A stretch of 64,000 nucleotides of DNA from Pseudomonas sp. efr-133-TYG-5 (GTDB taxonomy: Bacteria; Pseudomonadota; Gammaproteobacteria; Pseudomonadales; Pseudomonadaceae): the NCBI RefSeq assembly GCF_030209175.1, contig NZ_JARVSM010000003.1:62001-126000 (forward strand). Reading direction: 5' to 3'. A program made the translations under genes and the position numbers. Shown piece after piece: positions 27,853 through 35,245 of this stretch (position 1 is its first letter; each line of letters begins with the position of its first letter). Under the pieces are notes generated by a model that had not been told where the DNA came from, did not search any database, and saw only the letters and a program-made list of their open reading frames with translations.

Positions 27853-28665
27853 ATGACGGACTGGCTGCTGGATCAAGTCTTCGATTTCAACGGGCACCCC
27901 ATACGTCATGCCGTGCGCGGTGACGGCCCGCCGCTGGTGTTCGTGCATGGCACGCCGTTTTCGTCGTATGTGTGGCACCGCATCGCGCCGTATTTCTTCG
28001 CCACGCATCGGGTTCACTACTTCGACCTGCTGGGTTACGGGCGCTCCGCGCAACCGAATGCCGACGTTTCCCTCGGCGTGCAGAATCAGCTGCTCTCGCA
28101 GTTGCTCGAACACTGGCACATCCAGCGCCCGGACGTGGTCGCCCACGACTTCGGCGGTGCCACCGCACTGCGCGCGCACTTGCTCGATGGCAAGGACTAC
28201 CGCAGCCTGACCCTGATCGACCCGGTGGCATTGACGCCGTGGGGTTCGCCGTTCGTGCAGCATGTGCGCCAGCATGAAGCGGCGTTCAGCGGCCTGCCGG
28301 ATTACATTCAGCGCGCGATCGTCCCGACGTACATTCGCGGGGCGATTCACCGCGACATCCCCGACGGCGAACTGGCGCCCTATGTGCAGCCGTGGCTCGG
28401 CGCTCAGGGGCAAGCGGCGTTCTATCGGCAGATCGCGCAGATGGACGAACGCTATACCCGCGAGGCCGAACCGCTGTACCCGAGCATCCGCTGCCCGGTG
28501 CAGATTCTCTGGGGTGAAGAGGATCAGTGGATTCCCATCGAGCGTGGTCTAGCGTTACACACGCTGATCCCCGGCGCGCAATTTCACCCAATCGCCAACG
28601 CCGGCCATCTGGTTCAGGAAGACGCGCCGGAAGCCATCGTCGCCGCCCTGCTGCGCTTTCTCTGA
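27853..28665 (+). CDS. Haloalkane dehalogenase-like alpha/beta hydrolase
   Basis: 270 residues, no signal peptide. HGTP (32-35) is the oxyanion loop, and the nucleophile elbow is AHDFGG with Asp99 in place of the usual Ser. A later acid in GEEDQWIP and His in NAGHLVQED complete the triad. The Asp nucleophile places it with haloalkane dehalogenases and epoxide hydrolases rather than esterases. Which of the two reactions, and on what substrate, cannot be told. GAGG precedes the ATG. It is a single gene between a terminator and a REPIN. Confidence 0.85.
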   Translation: MTDWLLDQVFDFNGHPIRHAVRGDGPPLVFVHGTPFSSYVWHRIAPYFFATHRVHYFDLLGYGRSAQPNADVSLGVQNQLLSQLLEHWHIQRPDVVAHDFGGATALRAHLLDGKDYRSLTLIDPVALTPWGSPFVQHVRQHEAAFSGLPDYIQRAIVPTYIRGAIHRDIPDGELAPYVQPWLGAQGQAAFYRQIAQMDERYTREAEPLYPSIRCPVQILWGEEDQWIPIERGLALHTLIPGAQFHPIANAGHLVQEDAPEAIVAALLRFL

Positions 28666-28680
28666 CCCAACACCCATCCC

Positions 28681-28771
28681 TTGTAGGAGCGAGCCTGCTC
28701 GCGAAAGCGGAATATCAGCCACTGCAGATATCGCCTGATACGCCGCCTCCGCGAACAGGCTCGCTCCCACA
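28681..28771. repeat. REPIN, GCTCGCGA subtype
   Basis: The left arm is TGTAGGAGCGAGCCTGCTCG and the right arm is GCGAACAGGCTCGCTCCCAC. It lies between the hydrolase gene and the codB control region. Confidence 0.85.
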
Positions 28772-28780
28772 TTGGGCTCG

Positions 28781-28798
28781 GGTGCATTCAGTTGCACC
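28781..28798. promoter_or_regulatory. Inverted repeat before codB, putative activator site
   Basis: GGTGCA-N6-TGCACC is a perfect dyad 56 bp upstream of the sigma-54-like element. Its arms are those of an NtrC site but in the opposite order (NtrC sites read TGCACC..GGTGCA), so identity with NtrC is doubtful. Confidence 0.4.
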
Positions 28799-28853
28799 GC
28801 TTTCGCGCCAATCCATGTGTCTCGTCTATACATAACCCGCGCCAATCAGCATT

Positions 28854-28869
28854 TGGCACGACCACTGCA
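28854..28869 (+). promoter_or_regulatory. Sigma-54 (-24/-12) promoter of codBA
   Basis: TGGCACGACCACTGCA matches TGGCACR-N4-TTGCW at every defined position but one, with GG (28855-28856) and GC (28867-28868) ten bases apart. A start site near 28880 would leave a leader of about 30 bases before the ATG at 28909. Cytosine deamination yields ammonium, so RpoN control under nitrogen limitation makes sense. Confidence 0.75.
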
Positions 28870-28908
28870 ACCCGCTTCGCGTCTCCCCTCTTCAGCAAGG
28901 AACGCCCC

Positions 28909-30180
28909 ATGACGCAGAACGATCCCGGCAACGACTACCCGCTCAGCGAAGTCCCGATGCATGCACGCAAAGGCCTGGCCTCCACGGCGATGGTGCTCCT
29001 GGGCTTCACCTTCTTTACCGCCACCATGTTTGCCGGCGGCAAGCTCGGTGTGGCGTTCAGTTTTGGCGAGATGCTGGCGGTGATCATCGTCGGCAACCTG
29101 CTGCTCGGTCTGTATGCGGCAGGGCTGGGTTATATCGCCTTCAAGAGCGGTCTGAATTCCGTGCTCATGGGCCGATTCTGTTTTGGTGAAGTCGGCAGCA
29201 AGCTCAGCGACCTGATCCTCGGTTTCACCCAGATCGGCTGGTACGCCTGGGGCACCGCGACCGCTGCGGTGGTGCTGGGCAAATACTTCGCGCTGGAGCA
29301 AGGCACCGTGCTCGGCTTGATGGTGCTGTTCGGCCTGGTCTTCTGCGCCACAGCCTATGTCGGTTATCGCGGGCTGGAGATCCTGTCCTACATCGCGGTG
29401 CCGGCGATGATGTTGCTGCTGATGCTGTCGATGTGGGTGGCGACCGTGAAAGTCGGTGGCCTCGAGGGTTTGCTCAGCGTGGTGCCGACGGGTTCGCTGG
29501 ATTGGTCGACCGCCATCACCCTGGTATTCGGCACCTTCGTCAGCGGCGCGACCCAGGCCACTAACTGGACACGCTTTTCGCGCTCGGCACGGGTCGCGGT
29601 GTTGGCCAGCCTGATCGGCTTCTTCGTCGGCAATGGCCTGATGGTGTTGATCGGCGCCTATGGTGCGATCGTCTATCAACAACCCGACGTGGTGGAAGTG
29701 TTACTGCTGCAAGGCTTCGCCATGGCCGCGATGGCCATGCTGTTGCTGAATATCTGGAGCACCCAGGACAACACCATCTACAACTTCGCCGTCGCCGGCT
29801 GCAACCTGCTGCGCACCGGGCGGCGCAAGACCGTGACCCTGGCCGGCGCGCTGATCGGCACCCTGCTCGCCCTGCTGGGCATGTACGACATGCTGGTGCC
29901 GTACCTGATTCTGCTCGGCACGGTGATCCCGCCCATCGGCGGCGTGATCATGGCGGACTTTTTCTTCCGCTGGCGCGGCCGCTACCCGCGCCTGGCCGAC
30001 GCCCGGCTGCCGGCGTTCAACTGGCCGGGGCTGGGGGCTTACGCGGTCGGTACGCTCGCCGCGTTTCACTCACCGTGGGTCGCGCCGCTGGTGGGGATCG
30101 CCGCTGCCGCGTTAACGTATATCGCAGTGACCGGCCTGCTCGGCGCCCGCAACGCGGCCGCCCCTCTACAAGATCTATAA
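28909..30180 (+). CDS. codB: Cytosine permease
   Basis: 423 residues with 12 hydrophobic segments. It belongs to the NCS1 family: GFTFFTATMFAGGKLG, FTQIGWYAWGTATAAVVLG, and TNWTRFSRSARVAV with the NCS1 loop. The ATG at 28909 follows AAGGAA. The cytosine deaminase gene starts 14 bp after the stop, so the pair is codBA. It acts as a cytosine:cation symporter in the inner membrane. Transcription probably starts from the sigma-54-type promoter 40 bp upstream. The pairing with codA makes the substrate more certain than motifs alone. Confidence 0.92.
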   Translation: MTQNDPGNDYPLSEVPMHARKGLASTAMVLLGFTFFTATMFAGGKLGVAFSFGEMLAVIIVGNLLLGLYAAGLGYIAFKSGLNSVLMGRFCFGEVGSKLSDLILGFTQIGWYAWGTATAAVVLGKYFALEQGTVLGLMVLFGLVFCATAYVGYRGLEILSYIAVPAMMLLLMLSMWVATVKVGGLEGLLSVVPTGSLDWSTAITLVFGTFVSGATQATNWTRFSRSARVAVLASLIGFFVGNGLMVLIGAYGAIVYQQPDVVEVLLLQGFAMAAMAMLLLNIWSTQDNTIYNFAVAGCNLLRTGRRKTVTLAGALIGTLLALLGMYDMLVPYLILLGTVIPPIGGVIMADFFFRWRGRYPRLADARLPAFNWPGLGAYAVGTLAAFHSPWVAPLVGIAAAALTYIAVTGLLGARNAAAPLQDL

Positions 30181-30193
30181 AAGGATTCGCCCG

Positions 30194-31441
30194 ATGCACA
30201 TCATCAACGCCCGACTGCGCAACCAGGAAGGTCTGCACGAACTGCACCTCGAAGACGGCCTGATCCGCAGCATCGCCCGGCAGACCGAAGCGCCGTCCCT
30301 CGGCCCCGACGACCTCGATGCCGGCGGCAATCTGGTGGTGCCGCCCTTCGTCGAGCCACACATCCACCTCGACGCCACGCTGACCGCCGGTGAGCCGCGC
30401 TGGAACATGAGTGGGACGCTGTTCGAAGGCATCGAGTGCTGGGGCGAGCGCAAGGTCACCATCACCGAAGAAGACACCAAGACCCGCGCCAAGAAAACCA
30501 TCCAGGCCCTGGCGGCTCACGGCATTCAGCACGTGCGCACCCACGTCGACGTCACCGACCCGCAGCTCACCGCGCTCAAGGCCATGCTCGAAGTGCGCGA
30601 AGAATCCCGGCATCTGATCGACCTGCAAATCGTCGCGTTCCCCCAGGAAGGCATCGAGTCGTTCCGCAACGGTCGCGAGCTGATGGCAGAAGCGATCCGC
30701 ATGGGCGCCGACGTGGTCGGTGGCATCCCGCATTTCGAATACACCCGCGACCAGGGCGTCAGTTCGGTGAAGTTCCTGATGGACCTGGCCGAACGCACCG
30801 GCTGCCTGGTGGACGTGCATTGCGACGAAACCGACGACCCGCACTCGCGCTTTCTCGAAGTGCTGGCCGAAGAGGCCCGCAGCCGTGACATGGGCGCGCT
30901 CGTGACGGCCAGCCACACCACGGCGATGGGCTCCTACGACAACGCCTACTGCGCCAAACTGTTCCGCCTGCTCGGCCATTCCGGGATCAGTTTTGTCTCC
31001 TGCCCGACCGAGAGCATTCACTTGCAGGGACGCTTCGACAACTTCCCCAAACGCCGTGGCGTGACCCGCGTCAACGAGCTGCTCGAAGCCGGCATGAACG
31101 TCTGCTTCGGCCAGGACTCGATCGTCGACCCGTGGTATCCCCTGGGCAACGGCAACATCCTGCGCGTGCTTGAGGCCGGTCTGCACATCTGCCACATGCT
31201 CGGCTATCGCAACCTGCAAAGTGCTCTGGACCTGGTCACCGACAACAGCGCCAGGGCCATGCACCTCGGTGAGCGCTACGGCTTGGAACAGGGCCGCCCG
31301 GCCAACCTGCTGATCCTGTCGGCCGACAGCGACTACGAAGTGATCCGCAGCCAGGGTTTGCCGCTGTATTCGATTCGCGGCGGCAAGGTGCTGATGAAGC
31401 GGCAGATGCCGGTGGTGGAGTTCAACAGCGAACATATCTGA
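30194..31441 (+). CDS. codA: Cytosine deaminase
   Basis: 415 residues in the amidohydrolase superfamily. The metal site is readable: EPHIHLDATLT near the N-terminus, HCDETDD (His in the barrel), ASHTTAMG and FGQDSIVDPW (the Asp after strand 8). The line RTHVDVTD is also typical. Family knowledge: Fe- or Zn-dependent conversion of cytosine to uracil plus ammonia in the cytoplasm. AAAGGATT precedes the ATG. It is translationally close to codB (14 bp) and ends before a REPIN of reversed layout that separates it from a convergent gene. Confidence 0.94.
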   Translation: MHIINARLRNQEGLHELHLEDGLIRSIARQTEAPSLGPDDLDAGGNLVVPPFVEPHIHLDATLTAGEPRWNMSGTLFEGIECWGERKVTITEEDTKTRAKKTIQALAAHGIQHVRTHVDVTDPQLTALKAMLEVREESRHLIDLQIVAFPQEGIESFRNGRELMAEAIRMGADVVGGIPHFEYTRDQGVSSVKFLMDLAERTGCLVDVHCDETDDPHSRFLEVLAEEARSRDMGALVTASHTTAMGSYDNAYCAKLFRLLGHSGISFVSCPTESIHLQGRFDNFPKRRGVTRVNELLEAGMNVCFGQDSIVDPWYPLGNGNILRVLEAGLHICHMLGYRNLQSALDLVTDNSARAMHLGERYGLEQGRPANLLILSADSDYEVIRSQGLPLYSIRGGKVLMKRQMPVVEFNSEHI

Positions 31442-31465
31442 AAGGGTTGTCAGGCTGATGGCCTC

Positions 31466-31555
31466 TTCGCTGGCAAGCCAGCTCCCACAGTATTCAGCAG
31501 AGGACGCGTGATTTGTGTTCACCACACAACCCTGTGGGAGCTGGCTTGCCAGCGA
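31466..31555. repeat. REP pair in reversed (inside-out) orientation
   Basis: The left element TCGCTGGCAAGCCAGCTCCC and right element TGTGGGAGCTGGCTTGCCAG are perfect complements. Here the GTGGGAG ends face inward, whereas in the other pairs they face outward. It lies between convergent codA and the DapF-like gene. Confidence 0.85.
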
Positions 31556-31569
31556 AGGCGATTGCCGGT

Positions 31570-32559
31570 TCAGTCGATCAATCGAGCCGTACCAAACAGC
31601 CTGACCCGCACCAATTCGCCCTGCTCTTCTTCGAGCAACACCGGCGCGGTCCCGCCGGGCATCACCACCTGCACTTCTCCCGCCGAAACCCAGCCCACCC
31701 GCCACGCCGCACTCGCCACGGCACTGGCGCTGGTGCCGGAGGACGCCGTTGGCCCTTCACCGCGCTCGAACACCCGCGCAACGATGCGTTGATCGCCGAC
31801 GCGCGTCGCCCATTGCAGGTTGACGCCGGCCGGACATGGCTGGCCGGCGCCGGTGGGCATGGCGTAGGCGATGGCGGTCAGACTGTCCGCCAGCGGTGAT
31901 TCAAGCATCTGTTCATTGCTGGGCAATGCCGCCTCATCCTCCAGCAGCGTCACGCAGTGCGGATTGCCGATTCGCACGAACTGGCTGTGTGCCCAGGCGG
32001 GGTCGAGTTGCACCAACGGTCTGACACGGCTGATTTGCACACCGTTGAACGGCACAGGTTCAACGCCGAGAGCACTGACGGCTGCCGGACCGAATCCGGG
32101 TTGCCCGAGATCCAGCCAGAAGCCCTGCACGCCCGCCACCTCAGCCGGTTTGATCGAGATCGGTACGGGCGACTGCGCATCCTGCTTGTCGTGATGCACC
32201 TGCAGTGGCGCGCCCTCCTGCGGCAGCAAACCTTGTTCAAGCAGCGCCTGGGAGAAAATCGTCAAACCGTTGCCACTGCGCTCGGCCAGCGTGCCGTCGG
32301 TGTTTACGATCAGCAGATCGAAGGGTGGCGACGATTGAAACGGGCCGATCAGCAAGCCATCGCTGCGATGGTGTTTGGCGCCGGCGGGATGAATACCGTC
32401 CGGCCATTGGCAAAATGTTTCTATGACCCGCTCGCTCCACGCTGCTCTGGATGAAGCAGCATCCTCGGCGCTGGCCGGCAGGTTGATGCCCGCCTCGCAT
32501 ACTTGCCGGGGTGAAACCACGCCGTAGATATTGCCCCGTGCATCGTAGAACTTCGCCAT
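31570..32559 (-). CDS. DapF-fold epimerase-like protein lacking both catalytic Cys
   Basis: 329 residues from the ATG at 32559, preceded by AGGAAAAC. The two half-barrels of diaminopimelate epimerase can be read, including the substrate loops AERSGNG and ERGEGPTASSGTS and the inner IGNPHCVTL. In DapF the first loop reads CGNG and the second ACGTG; here both cysteines are Ser (about 95 and 274). It therefore cannot use the usual two-thiol racemase mechanism. It may be a different isomerase of the DapF/PhzF/proline racemase fold, or a binding protein. It is divergent from vgrG across 268 bp holding a 20-bp palindrome. A true dapF should be elsewhere. Confidence 0.75.
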   Translation of the reverse strand: MAKFYDARGNIYGVVSPRQVCEAGINLPASAEDAASSRAAWSERVIETFCQWPDGIHPAGAKHHRSDGLLIGPFQSSPPFDLLIVNTDGTLAERSGNGLTIFSQALLEQGLLPQEGAPLQVHHDKQDAQSPVPISIKPAEVAGVQGFWLDLGQPGFGPAAVSALGVEPVPFNGVQISRVRPLVQLDPAWAHSQFVRIGNPHCVTLLEDEAALPSNEQMLESPLADSLTAIAYAMPTGAGQPCPAGVNLQWATRVGDQRIVARVFERGEGPTASSGTSASAVASAAWRVGWVSAGEVQVVMPGGTAPVLLEEEQGELVRVRLFGTARLID

Positions 32560-32636
32560 CTGTTTTCCTGCGCTCAGGTTCCTGTCAGCGCTCCACTCTA
32601 CTGCCTGACGGCATCGACAATCACGTGGAAACATCA

Positions 32637-32656
32637 GCAAAGTGATATCACTTTGC
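32637..32656. promoter_or_regulatory. 20-bp perfect palindrome between DapF-like gene and vgrG
   Basis: GCAAAGTGATATCACTTTGC is an uninterrupted dyad, 78 bp before the DapF-like ATG and 172 bp before vgrG. It has no T tract and is AT-rich in the centre, as expected for an operator bound by a dimeric regulator. The regulator is unknown. Confidence 0.6.
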
Positions 32657-32715
32657 CAAGAAACATTTCGTAGCAACTTCAAAGACACCATATAAACCGT
32701 GGCCTTCAGGGTATG

Positions 32716-32739
32716 TGCGCAACTTTTTGCGCAACTTTA
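32716..32739 (+). repeat. Tandem 12-bp direct repeat upstream of vgrG
   Basis: TGCGCAACTTTT is followed directly by TGCGCAACTTTA, placing two TGCGCA dyads 12 bp apart about 90 bp before vgrG. It could be a regulator site or a chance slip duplication. Confidence 0.45.
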
Positions 32740-32827
32740 AGCCTTTATGATCCGTTTCGGTTCTGGATCAGGCTTCCACCGGCTGTAGAACTTTCAGGAG
32801 ATTCAGTTTCATTTCAAGGAGCGCCAA

Positions 32828-35245
32828 ATGTTCAGTCCAGCCAACGAAACCCACTTCAGCCTCAAGGTCGAAGACTACGTCGGCGACCTGCAAGTCCTGT
32901 CGTTCACCGGCACCGAAGGCATCAGCCAGGCGTTTCGTTTCGACCTCGAACTGGTCAGCGAAAACCCCGATCTGGATCTGGAAAAACTCCTGCACAAGCA
33001 GGCCTTTCTCGCGTTCGATCCGCAGGGCTCGGGCATCCACGGGCAGATCTACCGCGTCGCCCAGGGCGATGCCGGCAAGCGCCTGACCCGCTACAAGGTG
33101 TCGCTGGTGCCGCAGCTGCAATACCTGCAGCACCGCACCAACCAGCGCATCTACCAGCAGATGTCGGCGCCGAAGATCATCGCGCTGATCCTCGACGAAC
33201 ATGGCATCCAGGCCAACAGCTACCGTTTCCAGCTGAGCCAGCCGTGCCCGGATCGCGACTACTGCGTGCAGTACGACGAAACCGACCTGCACTTCGTCCA
33301 GCGCCTGTGCGAAGAAGAAGGCATCCACTATCACTTCGAGCACAGCGAGAACGCGCACCTGCTGGTGTTCGGCGATGACCAGACCGTTTTCCCCAACCTC
33401 GGCCAGCCGACCGCGTATGTGCAAGGCAGCGGCATGGTTGCCGAAGAGCCGGTGATCAAAGGCTTCAAGCTGCGCCTGGAAACCCGCACCAGCCGCACCA
33501 CGCGGCGCGACTACGACTTCGAAAAGCCGCGCCTGCAACTCGAAGCCGAGTACAGACCCGACGGTGAAAGCACGGAGCCGGACCTCGAAGACTATGACTA
33601 CCCGGGCCGCTTCATCGACCGTGCGCGCGGCAAGTTCCTCAGCCAGCGCGCCCTCGAACGCCACCGCGCCGATTATCGTCAGGCCGAGGGTCGCGGCGAC
33701 CAGACCCGCCTCGTCAGCGGTCACTTCATGGAAATGTCCGACCACCCGCGCAGCGAGTGGAACGACCTGTGGCTGCTCACCGAAATCTTCCACGAAGGCA
33801 AACAGCCGCAAGTCCTCGAAGAGTCGGTCACCAGCGACACCACCGACAACAAGGATGACTTCCACCAGGGCTACCGCAACCGCTTCCTCGCCACCCCCTG
33901 GGACGTGTTCTACCGGCCGGCACTGCTGCACCCGAAACCGCGCGTGCTCGGCAGCCAGACCGCCATGGTCACCGGCCCCAAGGGCGAAGAAATCCACTGC
34001 GATCAATACGGCCGGATCAAGGTGCAATTCCACTGGGACCGCGAAGGCCAGGCCGATGACAAGACCAGCTGCTGGCTGCGCGTCTCCAGCAGTTGGGCCG
34101 GCGACCGCTACGGCGCGATCAGCATCCCGCGCATCGGCATGGAAGTCCTCGTCACCTTCCTCGAAGGCGACCCCGACCAGCCACTGGTCACCGGTTGCCT
34201 CTACCACAAGGAAAACCCGGTGCCCTACGCCCTGCCGGCGAACAAGACCCGCAGCGTGTTCAAAACCCTCAGCTCCCCGGGCGGCGGTGGGTATAACGAA
34301 CTGCGCATCGAAGACAAAAAAGGCGCCGAGCAGATCTACATCCACGCCCAGCGCGACTGGGACGAAAACATCGAGCACGACCAGAAGATTCGCGTCGGCA
34401 ACGAACGCCACGACACGGTCGAGAAGAACAGCTACACCGAGCTGAAGGCTGAAGAACACCGCACCACGATTTCCGATCGCAAGGTGGAAACGAAGCTGGA
34501 CGACCACCTCACGGTTGGGCAGAACCAGCATGTGAAGCTGGGCACGGCGCAACTGACCAGCGCGGGCAAGGAAATCCATCTCAAGGCCGGTGACAAAATG
34601 GTCATCGAGGCCGGCAGCGAACTGACCGTCCAGGCCGGCGGCAGCTTCATCAAACTCGAGGGCGGCGGGATTACCGTGATCGGCCCGGTGGTGAAAATCA
34701 ACGCCGGAGGATCGGCCGGATCAGGCTCCGGGATTGCGATCCTGATGCCGCTGTTGCCGATTCCCGCAGCGTCGGCCAAGGCCGGCAACCTCATGGCACC
34801 CGCGCAGCCCGGCGTATTGCCGACCAAGCCCGAGCCACGAGAATATTTCTTCGACATTACCCTGACCGATGTGCCTGGCGATGAAGGCTTCCCGCTGGCC
34901 CACACCCTCTGGCAGATCGTCCAGGACGGCGTGGATGAGCCATTGCTCGAAGGTCAGACCGACGAGAACGGACGCGTCAACATTGACGAACCGCAACGCC
35001 TGAAACTCTCCAAAGCCTATGCCGAAGCCGGCCCGTTATGGCTGTGCTATCCGGGGCAACGGGTGCCCGTGGCCCTGCATGACGAACCGGCGGACGCGGA
35101 CAAGGAGCGCTTCGCCCTAGCCGCCCTCGACTTTCATGACAGCACCCGCCACCGCACCATCAACATCGCCAGCAACGAACGCAGCAAGCAGGACTTGCTC
35201 ACCGACGGCGACTTGTACAGCCGCCTGCACAGCACGGACGAATGA
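32828..35245 (+). CDS. T6SS spike protein VgrG with C-terminal extension
   Basis: 805 residues. Residues 1-560 form the VgrG gp27/gp5 core (HFSLKVEDYVGDLQVLSFTG, YCVQYDETDLHFVQRLCEEEGIHYHFE, CDQYGRIKVQFHWDREG, WAGDRYGAISIPRIGMEVLV, then SPGGGGYNELRIED). A DUF2345-type beta-prism spike follows to about 640. The last 150 residues (from YFFDITLTDVPGD) look like a transthyretin-like adaptor domain that docks a cargo effector. AAGGAG precedes the ATG, and the stop overlaps the effector ATG (ATGA). No T6SS core genes are here, so this is an orphan vgrG island fed by an apparatus elsewhere. Confidence 0.95.
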   Translation: MFSPANETHFSLKVEDYVGDLQVLSFTGTEGISQAFRFDLELVSENPDLDLEKLLHKQAFLAFDPQGSGIHGQIYRVAQGDAGKRLTRYKVSLVPQLQYLQHRTNQRIYQQMSAPKIIALILDEHGIQANSYRFQLSQPCPDRDYCVQYDETDLHFVQRLCEEEGIHYHFEHSENAHLLVFGDDQTVFPNLGQPTAYVQGSGMVAEEPVIKGFKLRLETRTSRTTRRDYDFEKPRLQLEAEYRPDGESTEPDLEDYDYPGRFIDRARGKFLSQRALERHRADYRQAEGRGDQTRLVSGHFMEMSDHPRSEWNDLWLLTEIFHEGKQPQVLEESVTSDTTDNKDDFHQGYRNRFLATPWDVFYRPALLHPKPRVLGSQTAMVTGPKGEEIHCDQYGRIKVQFHWDREGQADDKTSCWLRVSSSWAGDRYGAISIPRIGMEVLVTFLEGDPDQPLVTGCLYHKENPVPYALPANKTRSVFKTLSSPGGGGYNELRIEDKKGAEQIYIHAQRDWDENIEHDQKIRVGNERHDTVEKNSYTELKAEEHRTTISDRKVETKLDDHLTVGQNQHVKLGTAQLTSAGKEIHLKAGDKMVIEAGSELTVQAGGSFIKLEGGGITVIGPVVKINAGGSAGSGSGIAILMPLLPIPAASAKAGNLMAPAQPGVLPTKPEPREYFFDITLTDVPGDEGFPLAHTLWQIVQDGVDEPLLEGQTDENGRVNIDEPQRLKLSKAYAEAGPLWLCYPGQRVPVALHDEPADADKERFALAALDFHDSTRHRTINIASNERSKQDLLTDGDLYSRLHSTDE

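Noticed and set aside
32701..32720. Sigma-54 promoter before vgrG (TGGCC..GTGC)
   Set aside because: The GG and GC are 14 bases apart instead of 10, so spacing excludes it.
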